A stretch of DNA of 37,496 bases from an uncultured Bacteroidota bacterium (GTDB lineage: Bacteria > Bacteroidota > Bacteroidia > Chitinophagales > Chitinophagaceae), in contig CAIKOJ010000073.1 in the NCBI GenBank assembly GCA_903829015.1, forward strand, positions 1-37,496. Direction: 5' to 3'. The notes beneath the pieces are model-generated. The model did no database searches and had not been told where the DNA came from. It saw nothing but the letters and a program-made list of their open reading frames with translations. Shown in pieces: positions 10,801 to 16,220 of this stretch. The first letter of the stretch is position 1. Each line of letters begins with the position of its first letter. Made by a program: the position numbers and the translations under genes.

Positions 10801-11189
10801 ACTACCAGCGCATTACTGCCGCTCATAGCTGCCGATGTGTTTTTAATGGCAGTATAACCACCACCACCACCACCGTAGCTGCTTCCATTTCCACCACCTG
10901 GTGAACCACCTGCATTATAGCCACCAACGCCTCCTACGGTTATGTACAATATTTGACCCGGAGTTACCGCCATCTGACATTGAACACGACCTCCAAGGCC
11001 ACCGGGATAACCAGAGTAGTCACAACCGTTTCCACCCTGTGCGCCGTTGGCATCAACTGCTACAAAAAAACAACCTGAAGGAATCGTATAGGTAAACGAT
11101 CCAGCACCGGAAGAAACAAACTGTGCCTGAATTGCGATAGGCAATAAACTCAAACAAAGCAGTAATAAGCTTAGATATACTTTTTTCAT
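1830..11189 (-). CDS. Giant T9SS-exported repeat protein (3119 aa; glycine-rich, GEVED-like, 20 Ig-like repeats, type A sorting domain)
   Basis: Probably a cell-surface or secreted adhesin/matrix protein exported by the type IX system. Domains in order: Sec signal peptide at 1-22 (MKKVYLSLLLLCLSLL then AQA/AQF); a Gly/Tyr-rich domain at about 23-265; Ig-like and choice-of-anchor-type stretches at about 265-480; a GEVED-like domain at about 480-640 (WIDFSGNGTFE, GAYRMRVMVDY); Ig/BIG2-like modules with the GTWSS motif at about 745-955; 20 tandem repeats of about 90 residues at about 960-2758; two or three PKD/Ig-like modules; and a C-terminal type A sorting domain from about 3030 (LVPNPNKGIFNV...NMLGQVIY...NGMYML). 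Each repeat has the pattern GGG.YC.GG.GV.VGLS.S..GV.YQL ending in NPLP. The start is an ATG followed at once by a signal peptide. The gene is followed by a strong terminator. No catalytic domain was recognised, so the ligand and exact role are unknown. Confidence 0.9.
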   Translation of the reverse strand: MKKVYLSLLLLCLSLLPIAIQAQFVSSGAGSFTYTIPSGCFFVAVDANGAQGGNGCDYSGYPGGLGGRVQCQMAVTPGQILYITVGGVGGYNAGGSPGGGNGSSYGGGGGGYTAIKNTSAAMSGSNALVVAGAGGGGDCYYGDGGGAGGGLVGGNGLWGCTGTCGSYDSYNNGAGGSTTTSTGGSGASGGGNPGGFGFGGNAYCCYYGGAGGGGYYGGGGGYAGSGGGGSSYTNSTYCTAITHTKGVQSGNGFVRITPLLPTVVAAPTTIAFGNVTAVTTSVPPQFFSISGSILTSGSSITLTPPTNFALSMDGVTWGANGTAITYTYSGTSFNNVNVYVRFNPTATTSYSGNIAITGGGLASAVNVAVTGTGSAACSGTPTAGTASVSPAAGSVATMFTLSLSGVSAAGNLFYQWQSGTSSGGPFTNINGAITPTYSFVGISASTFYRCVVTCGTGASATSTVVNATNTPSIASSSCTVPNASGGVCCGFYVANATYPFSVTGEGGSTLNDNSNLSGANYVDKSGTLSVVFRPGASYTTNIAGGSSNQMSQQMWIDFSGNGTFETSETVGGTSWNSGSGVQHPVITIPAGVPQGAYRMRVMVDYNCCGAPYYPSYPSLPPCPSSSGTTQPYYFEVRDYKVIIGVPSCSGTPSAGITSSAPSSSCSTFSPFLYNTGETIAATGITYQWQSSTTSPTSGFSNISGATGQGFVPTISAVGPVYYRQTVTCGASTATSIVTSDTLYTQPTAITGTLTVCSGTTTTLSSTPSGGTWSSGSANATVNSTTGVVTGVNGGTTANITYTTAGGCFVTTTVTVNVQPAPIFGTFVLCPAATATFTDATSGGTWSSSNTSLATVGSASGFVTAIAGGNPVISYTAPTGCSSVATVTVQALAPITGINSMCNGFTTNLFDATPSGVWSSSNTSVATVNSSGVVSGLSVGSTTISYTVASLGCTATLPAFVTNAPSAFTVTGGGSFCFGGSGVTVGVGSSNSGISYQLFNGATPVGSPITAAGFPFSFPAQTAAGTYFVVANPGTACALSGTGSATIVVNPLPTPFTVSGGGAYCTGSSGVHIFLNSSQIGVNYQLFVNTGGGPTPVGSVVPGTSASLDFGFVTTVGTYTVGALNTVTGCAGNMANSVSVSINALPTSTFTVTGGGGYCTGGTGLAVGLSNSTTGVSYQLFLAGSPVGTPVNGVTGSAITFPPQTVAGVYTIVGTNTSTGCQATMTGASTITINSLPSVFTVTGGGPYCFGTTIGVPIGVSNSQSGVNYQLYRGSTLVGTVVAGTGSAIAFPNQTTVGAYTVVATNPTTGCISSMFGSANVSTNPLPIAFTLTAPFGNSYCVGGTGVRLILSSSETGATYQLINGSTPVGPIFAGTGAPIDFGLITGAGNYTARATYTATGCVGTMAGSVTVVVNPLPTAYNVTVTGGGTYCASGTGPTVGLSLSQTGVSYQLYLAGVPVTPAVIVAGTGAAISFGARTVPGAYTVVATNTTTLCTNNMTGSAAVIVNPLPVAYTMTGGGGYCAGSSGVRIGLSGSDVGVNYQLKNGGASVGSPLAGIGAAIDFGLITTAGASYTVVATNTTTGCTNTMTGTLPVSINPLPVAYSVTGTGNYCAGGSGMPVGVSNSTTGVNYQAYLGITPVGAAVAGSTGSAITLGSMTTAGTYTILGTDAVTGCSNAMSGSAVVGINPLPSVFTVTGGGGYCAGSAGAMVGLTGSVSGTDYQLYLGGVATGTPVAGTGTALSFGPQSGAGVYTVIGTTTATSCSNNMAGSVTVIVNALPTLYAVTGGGNYCSGGTGVHVGLSSSSTGISYQLMLGASPVGAPMPGTGGTLDFGTVTTGGSYTVMATNTTTGCSVSMTGSANVVVSPLPTAYTVNGGGNYCPGTSGIAVGLSGSDAAVTYQLYRAGSPVGAPVTGTGAAISFGLQTSLGNYTVVATNPATTCTANMTGSVNIGTYTLPIIFNVTGGGNYCPGGNGVNVGVSGSSLGVNYQLYRNGIATGTPLAGTGSALSFGLRTLLGTYTIVATNTTTGCTIAMNGNAIVGLYPLPVVHNVTGGGNYCVGGTGRHIGLDGSDVGNYYQLMNGITPVGTPMVGTGASLDFGLQTATGTYTIVGTGSASTCNNTMTGSVMINLDPLPNAYAVTGGGNYCLGGTGVDVSISNSDLGINYQLYNGTTMVGPAMPGTGAGFSFGLQTGAGSYNVVATNSITGCTSNMTGGASVVINPLPTAFNVTGGGNYCTGGSGVHVTTSGSDVGTQYQLMIGGVNTGAPIAGTGFGLDFGLQTATGVYTVAANNTYTGCTGNMSGSVTVGVNPLPFVYTLSGAGSSYCAGGSGILVSLSGSDLGVNYQLYNGGIAVGGPMAGTGLSLSYGYITATGTYTVKAVDAVTGCSTNMTGSATIVINPLPVAFAVIGGGSYCNGGTGVNVGLGGSNVGVQYQLYLGGIAVGGSLTGTGGPLNFGLQTTAGTYTIIGTNTTTGCSNTMTGSVSVVVNPLPSLYTVTGGGNYCAGGSGVAVGLSGSALGINYQLWKAGVVMASMPGTGLPISFGTFTATGNYTVTGTNTATSCVRTMSGSATVGTNPLPTVFTVTGGGNYCIGGTGVAVGLSGSNTGVSYQLFNGTTMVGGAVPGTGSSISFGMQTASGSYTVMATNTTTGCNNTMSGSVNVVINSLPNAYAVIGGGNYCAGGSGVHIGLNNSASGVSYQLYNGATPAGSPVIGTGSPIDFGLQTAAGTYTAIATDGSTSCSSNMIGSVSVGINPLVSPAVTISTGVGTNICSGEVITFTAMAVNGGGGPSYQWTVNGSPTGIGSTYTYAPANGDVVAVTMTSSAACATPSTASNSIAMTVNNSEMPGITVTANPGTSICQGTIVNYTATATFGGSAPTYAWILNGVNSGSASTFSYTPANGDEIYCVVTSNYHCRLANTATSTHMNMEVALPIAPTVTITANPGTNIAPGETVVLTATASGAGVSPSMQWYVNGSAVTGANLPTFASSNFANGDSVSCEVTTTSGCIGLTGADHKVFTVRGVGVQQITSGNSDVQLVPNPNKGIFNVKGSLGTSVDQEVSFEVTNMLGQVIYTNKMMAHNGEINATIKLSSNLANGMYMLNMRSDADNKVFHIVIEQ
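2915..8310 (-). repeat. 20-copy tandem array, unit about 270 bp (about 90 aa), inside the giant gene
   Basis: Twenty consecutive copies can be counted from the YQL/YQA block. Each starts with a FTVTGGG.YC block and ends in NPLP or a variant. All 20 copies keep two cysteines (Y/F-C near the start, G/S/T-C near the end) and the reading frame. Sequence is diverged among copies, so these are ancient in-frame duplications rather than a fresh expansion. The fold is probably an Ig/PKD-like beta sandwich; this is inferred from length and composition. Confidence 0.92.
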
Positions 11190-11431
11190 GCGCTAAAATA
11201 TAAATAACGGATTTAAACTAATTATTTGGTTGTTGGTAAAAGTATTTTCAATGAACCTGGCAGTGTGTTACCATGCAAGTACATCTGAACTTATTTTACC
11301 TAAATTGCAATATTATCTTAAAAATAATTGCCAAGATAATAAAAATACTTGAACTGGGGAGTATTTTCTAAAAAAAGGTAAAAATTGGAAAAACTACACA
11401 AATTTACATTGAATAATATCACATGTAAGTG

Positions 11432-12976
11432 TTAATCGTCACCCTGCCAAACCAGCTTTCCCAGCTCTTGTTTGTTGAAGATAATACTGGTTCTGTAAAT
11501 AGCCATAAGTTGCCATTTATTCAATTCGTTCTTCCAAATCTCTGAGAACGCACTCCATATTTCTTCTTTCTTCTGGTTCACTATAAACACTTTGGCACAT
11601 GGCGTACCCATACAAACCAGCATCGAACTATCAGGCAGTTCTTCTACACTCCCTCCTGCCAGCGACCTGATATTCCTATTCTCATCGGGACCTATCCCGG
11701 CGTTATTGCAGGTATACTCCCACACCAGTTTTAGCTGTTCACCATTTTTTTCCGGTTCCTTCATCACAGCCACCTTTGGAAATTCATCATGATTACAAAT
11801 ATTATTGTTGAATACATATATATTCCCGTTTACAGATTTCTTTATGCAATGCTGTCCGCAGAACATCCCATTGTACTCGGGAGTAAAATCAGGTCTGTAT
11901 TTTTCCCCGTACACAGCAAGTACGGTGCCCTCCGGATATTTAATTTTAAGTATGCGGTTCAGATTTTTGTAGCTTATGTAAATGCACTTGCCGGCCTCAT
12001 CAAAGAAAAAACTATTGTCATGAACGTCTGTATTTATAGAACCATCAGGAAGTTTATTGTAGGCAAAGTCCGATCCTTGTTCCGAAAAATATTGTGATGA
12101 GAGCCACGACCATACCTCTTTACCGTTCGCATCAAATTCAATCAATTTGCCACTCTGAAACTTCAGGGGCATACCAGCAGGAGGCACATGCCCCTCTACC
12201 ATCTGCTTATCTGCTCCGACGGGTATTTTGGAGTTGCCAATGTTTTTCACAACCATACTCACTGGCTCCATACCCATCGCCATGTAGTGTCCATTTTTCA
12301 GCATTGTAAACTCATGATGAAATCGATCCTTCTGATCAAGTGCCTTTAGCTTATTGGCTTTGGTTGTCCATACTACTTTGCCATCATAGGTAATCTCATA
12401 CAATTTACCGAAGGCAATAAATGTAATTGTGCCATGCGGAGTTACTTTCATATCTCTCGGCAGGCATCTTTCATTTACCACACTATCTATCGTTGGCAGG
12501 TACCATACCGGCGCGCCATTCATATCATACAATACTTTCCCCTGGTCCAGAAACACATAGGCTCCTTTATATTTCCCTTTGTTAGTAACTACACGCAGCC
12601 GCATACAGGTTGTGTCCACCATTTCGCTATAACCTGTACTGAAATGGTAAAATCTGCTGTTCTTTATTTCCCCCTTACTATTGGTCTCCCCTACCCTCCA
12701 GGTATAGGCCTTGCCAAATTCCGGCACCTCAATCACATTCTTTTTTACAAAAGTTTTTTCAGATACGCAGATATGTTTCTTAAACTCAACCTCACTACTA
12801 AAATCTCCTTTTGCTATTTCTATTATATACTTCCTGCCTTTTTCAAAATTATCAATTGCAAATCCAACCAATCTGTAATTAAGCGTGGAGTTTTCTGCGG
12901 GATGTACCTGTGACCATGTATTATGTGTAGTTGCAAACAAAAAAACAAAAAAGATGAGTCTAAAAAAATTCGTCAT
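11432..12976 (-). CDS. Arylsulfotransferase-like (ASST-type) secreted protein
   Basis: A paralogue of the truncated gene at 1-1421. The longer frame from 13003 uses TTG, but the ATG at 12976 is preferred: it opens a clean signal peptide (MTNFFRLIFFVFLFATTHNT, then WSQ), and a TATATTTG promoter element sits at 13001-13008, so a start at 13003 would be untranscribed. The protein is 514 residues. An N-terminal Ig-like part (about residues 25-110) precedes a beta-propeller with blades such as YDMNGAPVWYLP and FDANGKEVWSW. ASST-like landmarks, numbered from the longer frame, are HH229-230, H328 in VHDNS, and H385 in GQH. A Lys (K346, SYKN) replaces the Arg that the paralogue has in SCRN. It would be exported across the inner membrane. 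Sulfotransferase activity is a family inference, not proven; a structural propeller role is possible. Confidence 0.75.
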   Translation of the reverse strand: MTNFFRLIFFVFLFATTHNTWSQVHPAENSTLNYRLVGFAIDNFEKGRKYIIEIAKGDFSSEVEFKKHICVSEKTFVKKNVIEVPEFGKAYTWRVGETNSKGEIKNSRFYHFSTGYSEMVDTTCMRLRVVTNKGKYKGAYVFLDQGKVLYDMNGAPVWYLPTIDSVVNERCLPRDMKVTPHGTITFIAFGKLYEITYDGKVVWTTKANKLKALDQKDRFHHEFTMLKNGHYMAMGMEPVSMVVKNIGNSKIPVGADKQMVEGHVPPAGMPLKFQSGKLIEFDANGKEVWSWLSSQYFSEQGSDFAYNKLPDGSINTDVHDNSFFFDEAGKCIYISYKNLNRILKIKYPEGTVLAVYGEKYRPDFTPEYNGMFCGQHCIKKSVNGNIYVFNNNICNHDEFPKVAVMKEPEKNGEQLKLVWEYTCNNAGIGPDENRNIRSLAGGSVEELPDSSMLVCMGTPCAKVFIVNQKKEEIWSAFSEIWKNELNKWQLMAIYRTSIIFNKQELGKLVWQGDD

Positions 12977-13000
12977 GAGTACTCGATTACTTGGTGCAGA

Positions 13001-13008
13001 CAAATATA
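13001..13008 (-). promoter_or_regulatory. Putative Bacteroidota -7 element (TATATTTG)
   Basis: Minus-strand TATATTTG matches the TAnnTTTG consensus of the Bacteroidota primary sigma factor. It lies 25 bases upstream of the ATG at 12976. No obvious TTG -33 box was seen, so the call rests on the -7 match and position. Confidence 0.5.
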
Positions 13009-13176
13009 GCTTAAAAAGACCTAAAAATTTCCCCTAACACAGAGCCATTGGCCAATGCATAGACAGCATTATTACCAGCCATCAACAAATGAATTAAGCG
13101 CTATATTGTTAGGTTCCAAAATAACCGCCCCATTCACCTGATTTAAAGTTTAACTAATTCCCGTTCAGAAATTGTT

Positions 13177-14208
13177 TTAAAATATCACCGGAATATTATG
13201 TGCCTTATGGTATTCAATAATAGGCTTGTACGGACCGAATTTATGTTGCAGTGCTGAGAAAGTATCTACATAAGGCCCGCTTTCATAGTCTATCGCCTTC
13301 ATTCTTGTGTCGGCGTAATCGGGTATTTGTTTGTCCTTCTTTTGTGGTCGTGCATGAATGCGTCCATCATTTATAAATGCAGCAACATCAATAGCCTGCT
13401 CGTCGGTAAGGTATGGCTTCTTCCAGGTGGCTTTTTTATCAGGCATATTTGCTTTAATGAATCTCGCCAGTTTTATTACCCTTGAAGGGCTGGATCCATT
13501 TTGATAAGACTGAGGTCCCCATAAAGGCGGGTAAGTATAGGTTGTTGAATCGGGATTCCACTTCCCTTCACCATTGGCACCGTGGCAACTGGCACACTCT
13601 GCGGCAAATACTGCAGCTCCTTTCGTTACATCGGCAGCACGATCTGGAAATTCTATCTCAAGGCTTTCATCTCCTTTAATATGCTTACCCACCGGTACGT
13701 TTGTTGATAGCCATTTAATGTAACACTCTATTGCATTGATCTCCTTACTATCTAACGGCAACGGCGTTCCGTTGTGGGGCCTTTCCACGCAGTTGTTGAT
13801 CCGTTCTCCAAGGTTCAGCACCAGATTTTCCCTGCCTCTATACTGTGGGTATCTTGCATGAGTGCTAAGGAAATTAAAACCATAAGGGCGGGTGCCTCCA
13901 TCCAAATGACAGTTGCCGCAGTTCATTTTATTTCCAAGGTATTTACCTACTGTGCCATTAGGCCCTATATAATGCGCGGTATTTACAACAAGCTCCCTGC
14001 CATATCTCACCATATCTCCAAACTGGTCGTGTGGTATAGTACTTGTATCAGGTAGTGCAAATGTTGTAGTGTCTTTTTTCACTTCCTCTGATCCTCCGGC
14101 AACCGGCTGAGCATTGTTGCAAGATACAATACCGGCCACAATAACCAATACAACGATGACCAACAATTTAACCCCGAATGTTTTTGTATTGCTGTGTTTG
14201 TTGCTCAT
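13177..14208 (-). CDS. TsdA-like dihaem cytochrome c lipoprotein (putative thiosulfate dehydrogenase)
   Basis: A 343-residue protein with a lipoprotein-type signal peptide (hydrophobic 13-28, GIVSC with lipid Cys 30) and two c-type haem motifs, C97GNCH101 and C205ASCH209. Around the first haem it matches the TsdA pattern closely: GRELV.NT...IGPNG, GN.MNCGNCHLDGGTRP, YP.YRGR, and ERINNC with Cys140, then NGTPLP. In characterised TsdA this Cys is the unusual axial ligand of the active-site haem that oxidises thiosulfate to tetrathionate. Met255 in KANMP is a plausible distal ligand of the second haem. The likely location is the periplasmic face of a membrane. Tetrathionate reduction or a related c-type electron-transfer role is also possible. 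It lies upstream of the arylsulfotransferase-like gene on the same strand, about 200 bases away and with a separate promoter. Confidence 0.75.
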   Translation of the reverse strand: MSNKHSNTKTFGVKLLVIVVLVIVAGIVSCNNAQPVAGGSEEVKKDTTTFALPDTSTIPHDQFGDMVRYGRELVVNTAHYIGPNGTVGKYLGNKMNCGNCHLDGGTRPYGFNFLSTHARYPQYRGRENLVLNLGERINNCVERPHNGTPLPLDSKEINAIECYIKWLSTNVPVGKHIKGDESLEIEFPDRAADVTKGAAVFAAECASCHGANGEGKWNPDSTTYTYPPLWGPQSYQNGSSPSRVIKLARFIKANMPDKKATWKKPYLTDEQAIDVAAFINDGRIHARPQKKDKQIPDYADTRMKAIDYESGPYVDTFSALQHKFGPYKPIIEYHKAHNIPVIF

Positions 14209-14239
14209 AAAAAATCCTGCAGTAGTTCAATTCCTATCT

Positions 14240-14247
14240 CAAAATTA
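14240..14247 (-). promoter_or_regulatory. Putative promoter of the TsdA-like gene (TAATTTTG)
   Basis: TAATTTTG on the minus strand is an exact TAnnTTTG match, 32 bases before the ATG at 14208. A TTG lies 23 bases farther upstream and could be the -33 element. The predicted leader is about 25-30 bases. Confidence 0.5.
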
Positions 14248-14291
14248 GCACTTATCACCTAATCCCTATTCAATTTGATTTTGGTTTAACA

Positions 14292-14327
14292 AAATAAAAA
14301 GAGGGCTTTCATTTGCAGAAAGCCCTC
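14292..14327 (-). terminator. Rho-independent terminator after the OmpA gene
   Basis: On the minus strand, a perfect 10-bp stem GAGGGCTTTC / GAAAGCCCTC with a 7-base loop is followed by TTTTTATTTT. It lies 24 bases past the stop of the OmpA-family gene and separates it from the TsdA-like gene. Confidence 0.92.
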
Positions 14328-14350
14328 TCAGATAATTTCAAATCAATGGA

Positions 14351-16192
14351 TTATTCACCTAAAGTCAGGTGCATTACCGCACGTCTGTTTTTACGTTTGC
14401 CTTCTTCAGTGTCATTTTCAGCAGCCGGATTGCTTGCTCCATGGCCTACAATTTTCACTCTCTTCGGATTAATACCCATGCTCTTCAGCTTATTTTTCAC
14501 AGCCTGAGCACGCCTTAACGAAAGACCTCTGTTATACTTCACGGTTCCTGTATTATCAGTATAGCCGTCTACTATTACATAAGAATCTTTGTCTTCGTTC
14601 AGCTTCTTAACAGCCAGTTCTATCACAGGCATTGATATTTCCTGAATAACTGTTCTGTCAACTTCGAAAAGGATTGGATTAGTAACCTTCAGTTCCTCAA
14701 CAGGTGCTGGTGGTGGTGGTGGAGGAGGGCAGCCATGGTTGTCGGCAGGGCCGGCAACTTCTGGACATTTGTCTTCATTATCCGGAATACCATCGCCGTC
14801 TGTATCAGGGCAACCTTTATACTTCGCAACACCTGGCTTATCAGGACACAGGTCATCTTTATCAGCAATACCATCGCCATCACGATCAGGACAGCCTTTC
14901 AGACTCTCAGGGCCAGCCTGGAACGGACAAGCGTCATTTTTATCAGGAATACCATCTCCGTCACTATCCGGACAGCCGTTAAATTTAGCCAATCCTGGTA
15001 TGCGTGGGCATTCATCATCAATGTCTGCGATGCCATCACCATCCGTATCAGGGCAGCCACGATGAGCAGCTACGCCAAATACCTCAGGACACCTGTCATC
15101 TTTATCAGCAATACCATCATGGTCTATATCTCTGCCTTTACCTACGAATATCCTCACACCCAGATTCAAACCGTAAGACTGGCTGTTTGCTGATTTAACT
15201 GTGTTGAGTACAGAACTGTATTCACCCAGTTTATCGGTAAGCATATACCCTTTTTTCTCGTCGTTTGTAAATGGCTGATAGATATAGTAACCACCAATGT
15301 TCAATGCTACATTATCGCTCAGGAAATAGTTTAGAGAAGGCTGGAACAACAAACCTACAGATCCGGTTGTGTACGACACAGATCCTGAGTTACTACCTGG
15401 CTTCACACCAAGACCCACATTCATGCCAGCGATATTGTGATTGCGGTCGAAATATGCCTGCAATGATTCGTTTGGATTCTTTGCAGTATGCTCAGCCTTG
15501 GTATACAACATGTCAGAAGTTGTATTAGGAACGGGTGAGTTATCATAAAGAGCAGTGATATTCGAACCGCTGCCTGTAAGCTGATAGATAGCTTCGTAAT
15601 CAAATGAAGCATCTGAAGTGTACGAATTTTTCAACTGAATGTTGAACAGTGCACCAAGGTCTGCGGTAAAGCCAAGCCGCTTAGAGAACCTGTGCTTGTA
15701 CTTGATCACCAATGGAATATTCATGTTGGTGATCTTCAGGTTTTCTGTGATCTCGTTATTCGCTGTCAGCAACTGCCTGAATGTATTATTGTGTACATCA
15801 GTTGACTGATATTCCACATGAAATTTGTCCAGCTTTGCTTCTCCTTCCTGAGCAAGGTACATAAACCCAAGACCCAGACCGAAAGCACGCTTTCTGCCAA
15901 AGAATACACCCAACTGCGCATCGAAACCGTAGGACATGCCGTTCTTGAACGATAGTTTACCTACATTACTGATGCTGCCGATGTTATTATTATAATTGCC
16001 CAAAGTATTAGCAATAGTATAATCATTAGTCAGAACACCTCCCAACAGGTTGATATCAACCACAACCCTTGACAAAAGACTGTCTGCCGCAAATTTACGC
16101 TTGTGGTTGTCTGATGGTTTAGATGAAGGTCCCTGAGCATAAGTTGATAATACTCCTCCGGATACTAACAACAATAAAAACAATTTTTTCAT
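14351..16192 (-). CDS. OmpA-family outer-membrane protein with N-terminal beta-barrel and five TSP3 repeats
   Basis: A 613-residue protein. A signal peptide (MKKLFLLLLVSGGVLSTYAQ) precedes an outer-membrane beta-barrel-like region (about 40-350) with alternating aromatic/hydrophobic strands. Then come five thrombospondin type 3 calcium-binding repeats at about 355-485 (D.DGI.D..D.CP), a proline run (about 487-493), and a C-terminal OmpA peptidoglycan-binding domain at about 500-611 (ILFEVDRTVI, GYTDNTG, YNRGLSLRRAQAV, GASNP). The TSP3 region is probably a calcium-stiffened spacer and the OmpA domain a peptidoglycan anchor. The start ATG is 28 bases after the stop of the 1642-residue T9SS protein, so the two are likely co-transcribed, and a strong terminator follows. 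A role as outer-membrane partner of that secreted protein is inference. Confidence 0.9.
   Translation of the reverse strand: MKKLFLLLLVSGGVLSTYAQGPSSKPSDNHKRKFAADSLLSRVVVDINLLGGVLTNDYTIANTLGNYNNNIGSISNVGKLSFKNGMSYGFDAQLGVFFGRKRAFGLGLGFMYLAQEGEAKLDKFHVEYQSTDVHNNTFRQLLTANNEITENLKITNMNIPLVIKYKHRFSKRLGFTADLGALFNIQLKNSYTSDASFDYEAIYQLTGSGSNITALYDNSPVPNTTSDMLYTKAEHTAKNPNESLQAYFDRNHNIAGMNVGLGVKPGSNSGSVSYTTGSVGLLFQPSLNYFLSDNVALNIGGYYIYQPFTNDEKKGYMLTDKLGEYSSVLNTVKSANSQSYGLNLGVRIFVGKGRDIDHDGIADKDDRCPEVFGVAAHRGCPDTDGDGIADIDDECPRIPGLAKFNGCPDSDGDGIPDKNDACPFQAGPESLKGCPDRDGDGIADKDDLCPDKPGVAKYKGCPDTDGDGIPDNEDKCPEVAGPADNHGCPPPPPPPAPVEELKVTNPILFEVDRTVIQEISMPVIELAVKKLNEDKDSYVIVDGYTDNTGTVKYNRGLSLRRAQAVKNKLKSMGINPKRVKIVGHGASNPAAENDTEEGKRKNRRAVMHLTLGE
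14735..15140 (-). repeat. TSP3 repeat-coding tandem array (5 units)
   Basis: Five D.DGI.D..D.CP units, mostly at a period near 75-80 bases, lie inside the OmpA-family gene. The DNA similarity between units also creates antisense ORFs, which were rejected as genes. Confidence 0.85.
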
Positions 16193-16220
16193 TACGCGGT
16201 ATTTAATAAACTTGAACTAA

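Noticed and set aside
12434..12913. 159-codon plus-strand ORF
   Set aside because: Antisense to the ASST-like gene, whose protein is clearly conserved with its paralogue.
12977..13003. TTG-started nine-residue extension of the right ASST-like protein
   Set aside because: It lies next to the putative -7 element, so would not be transcribed, and it weakens an otherwise clean signal peptide.
14735..15193. 152-codon plus-strand ORF and overlapping plus-strand ORFs in two other frames
   Set aside because: All are shadows of the TSP3 repeat-coding DNA on the minus strand; their apparent repeats are just the complement of D.DGI.D units.
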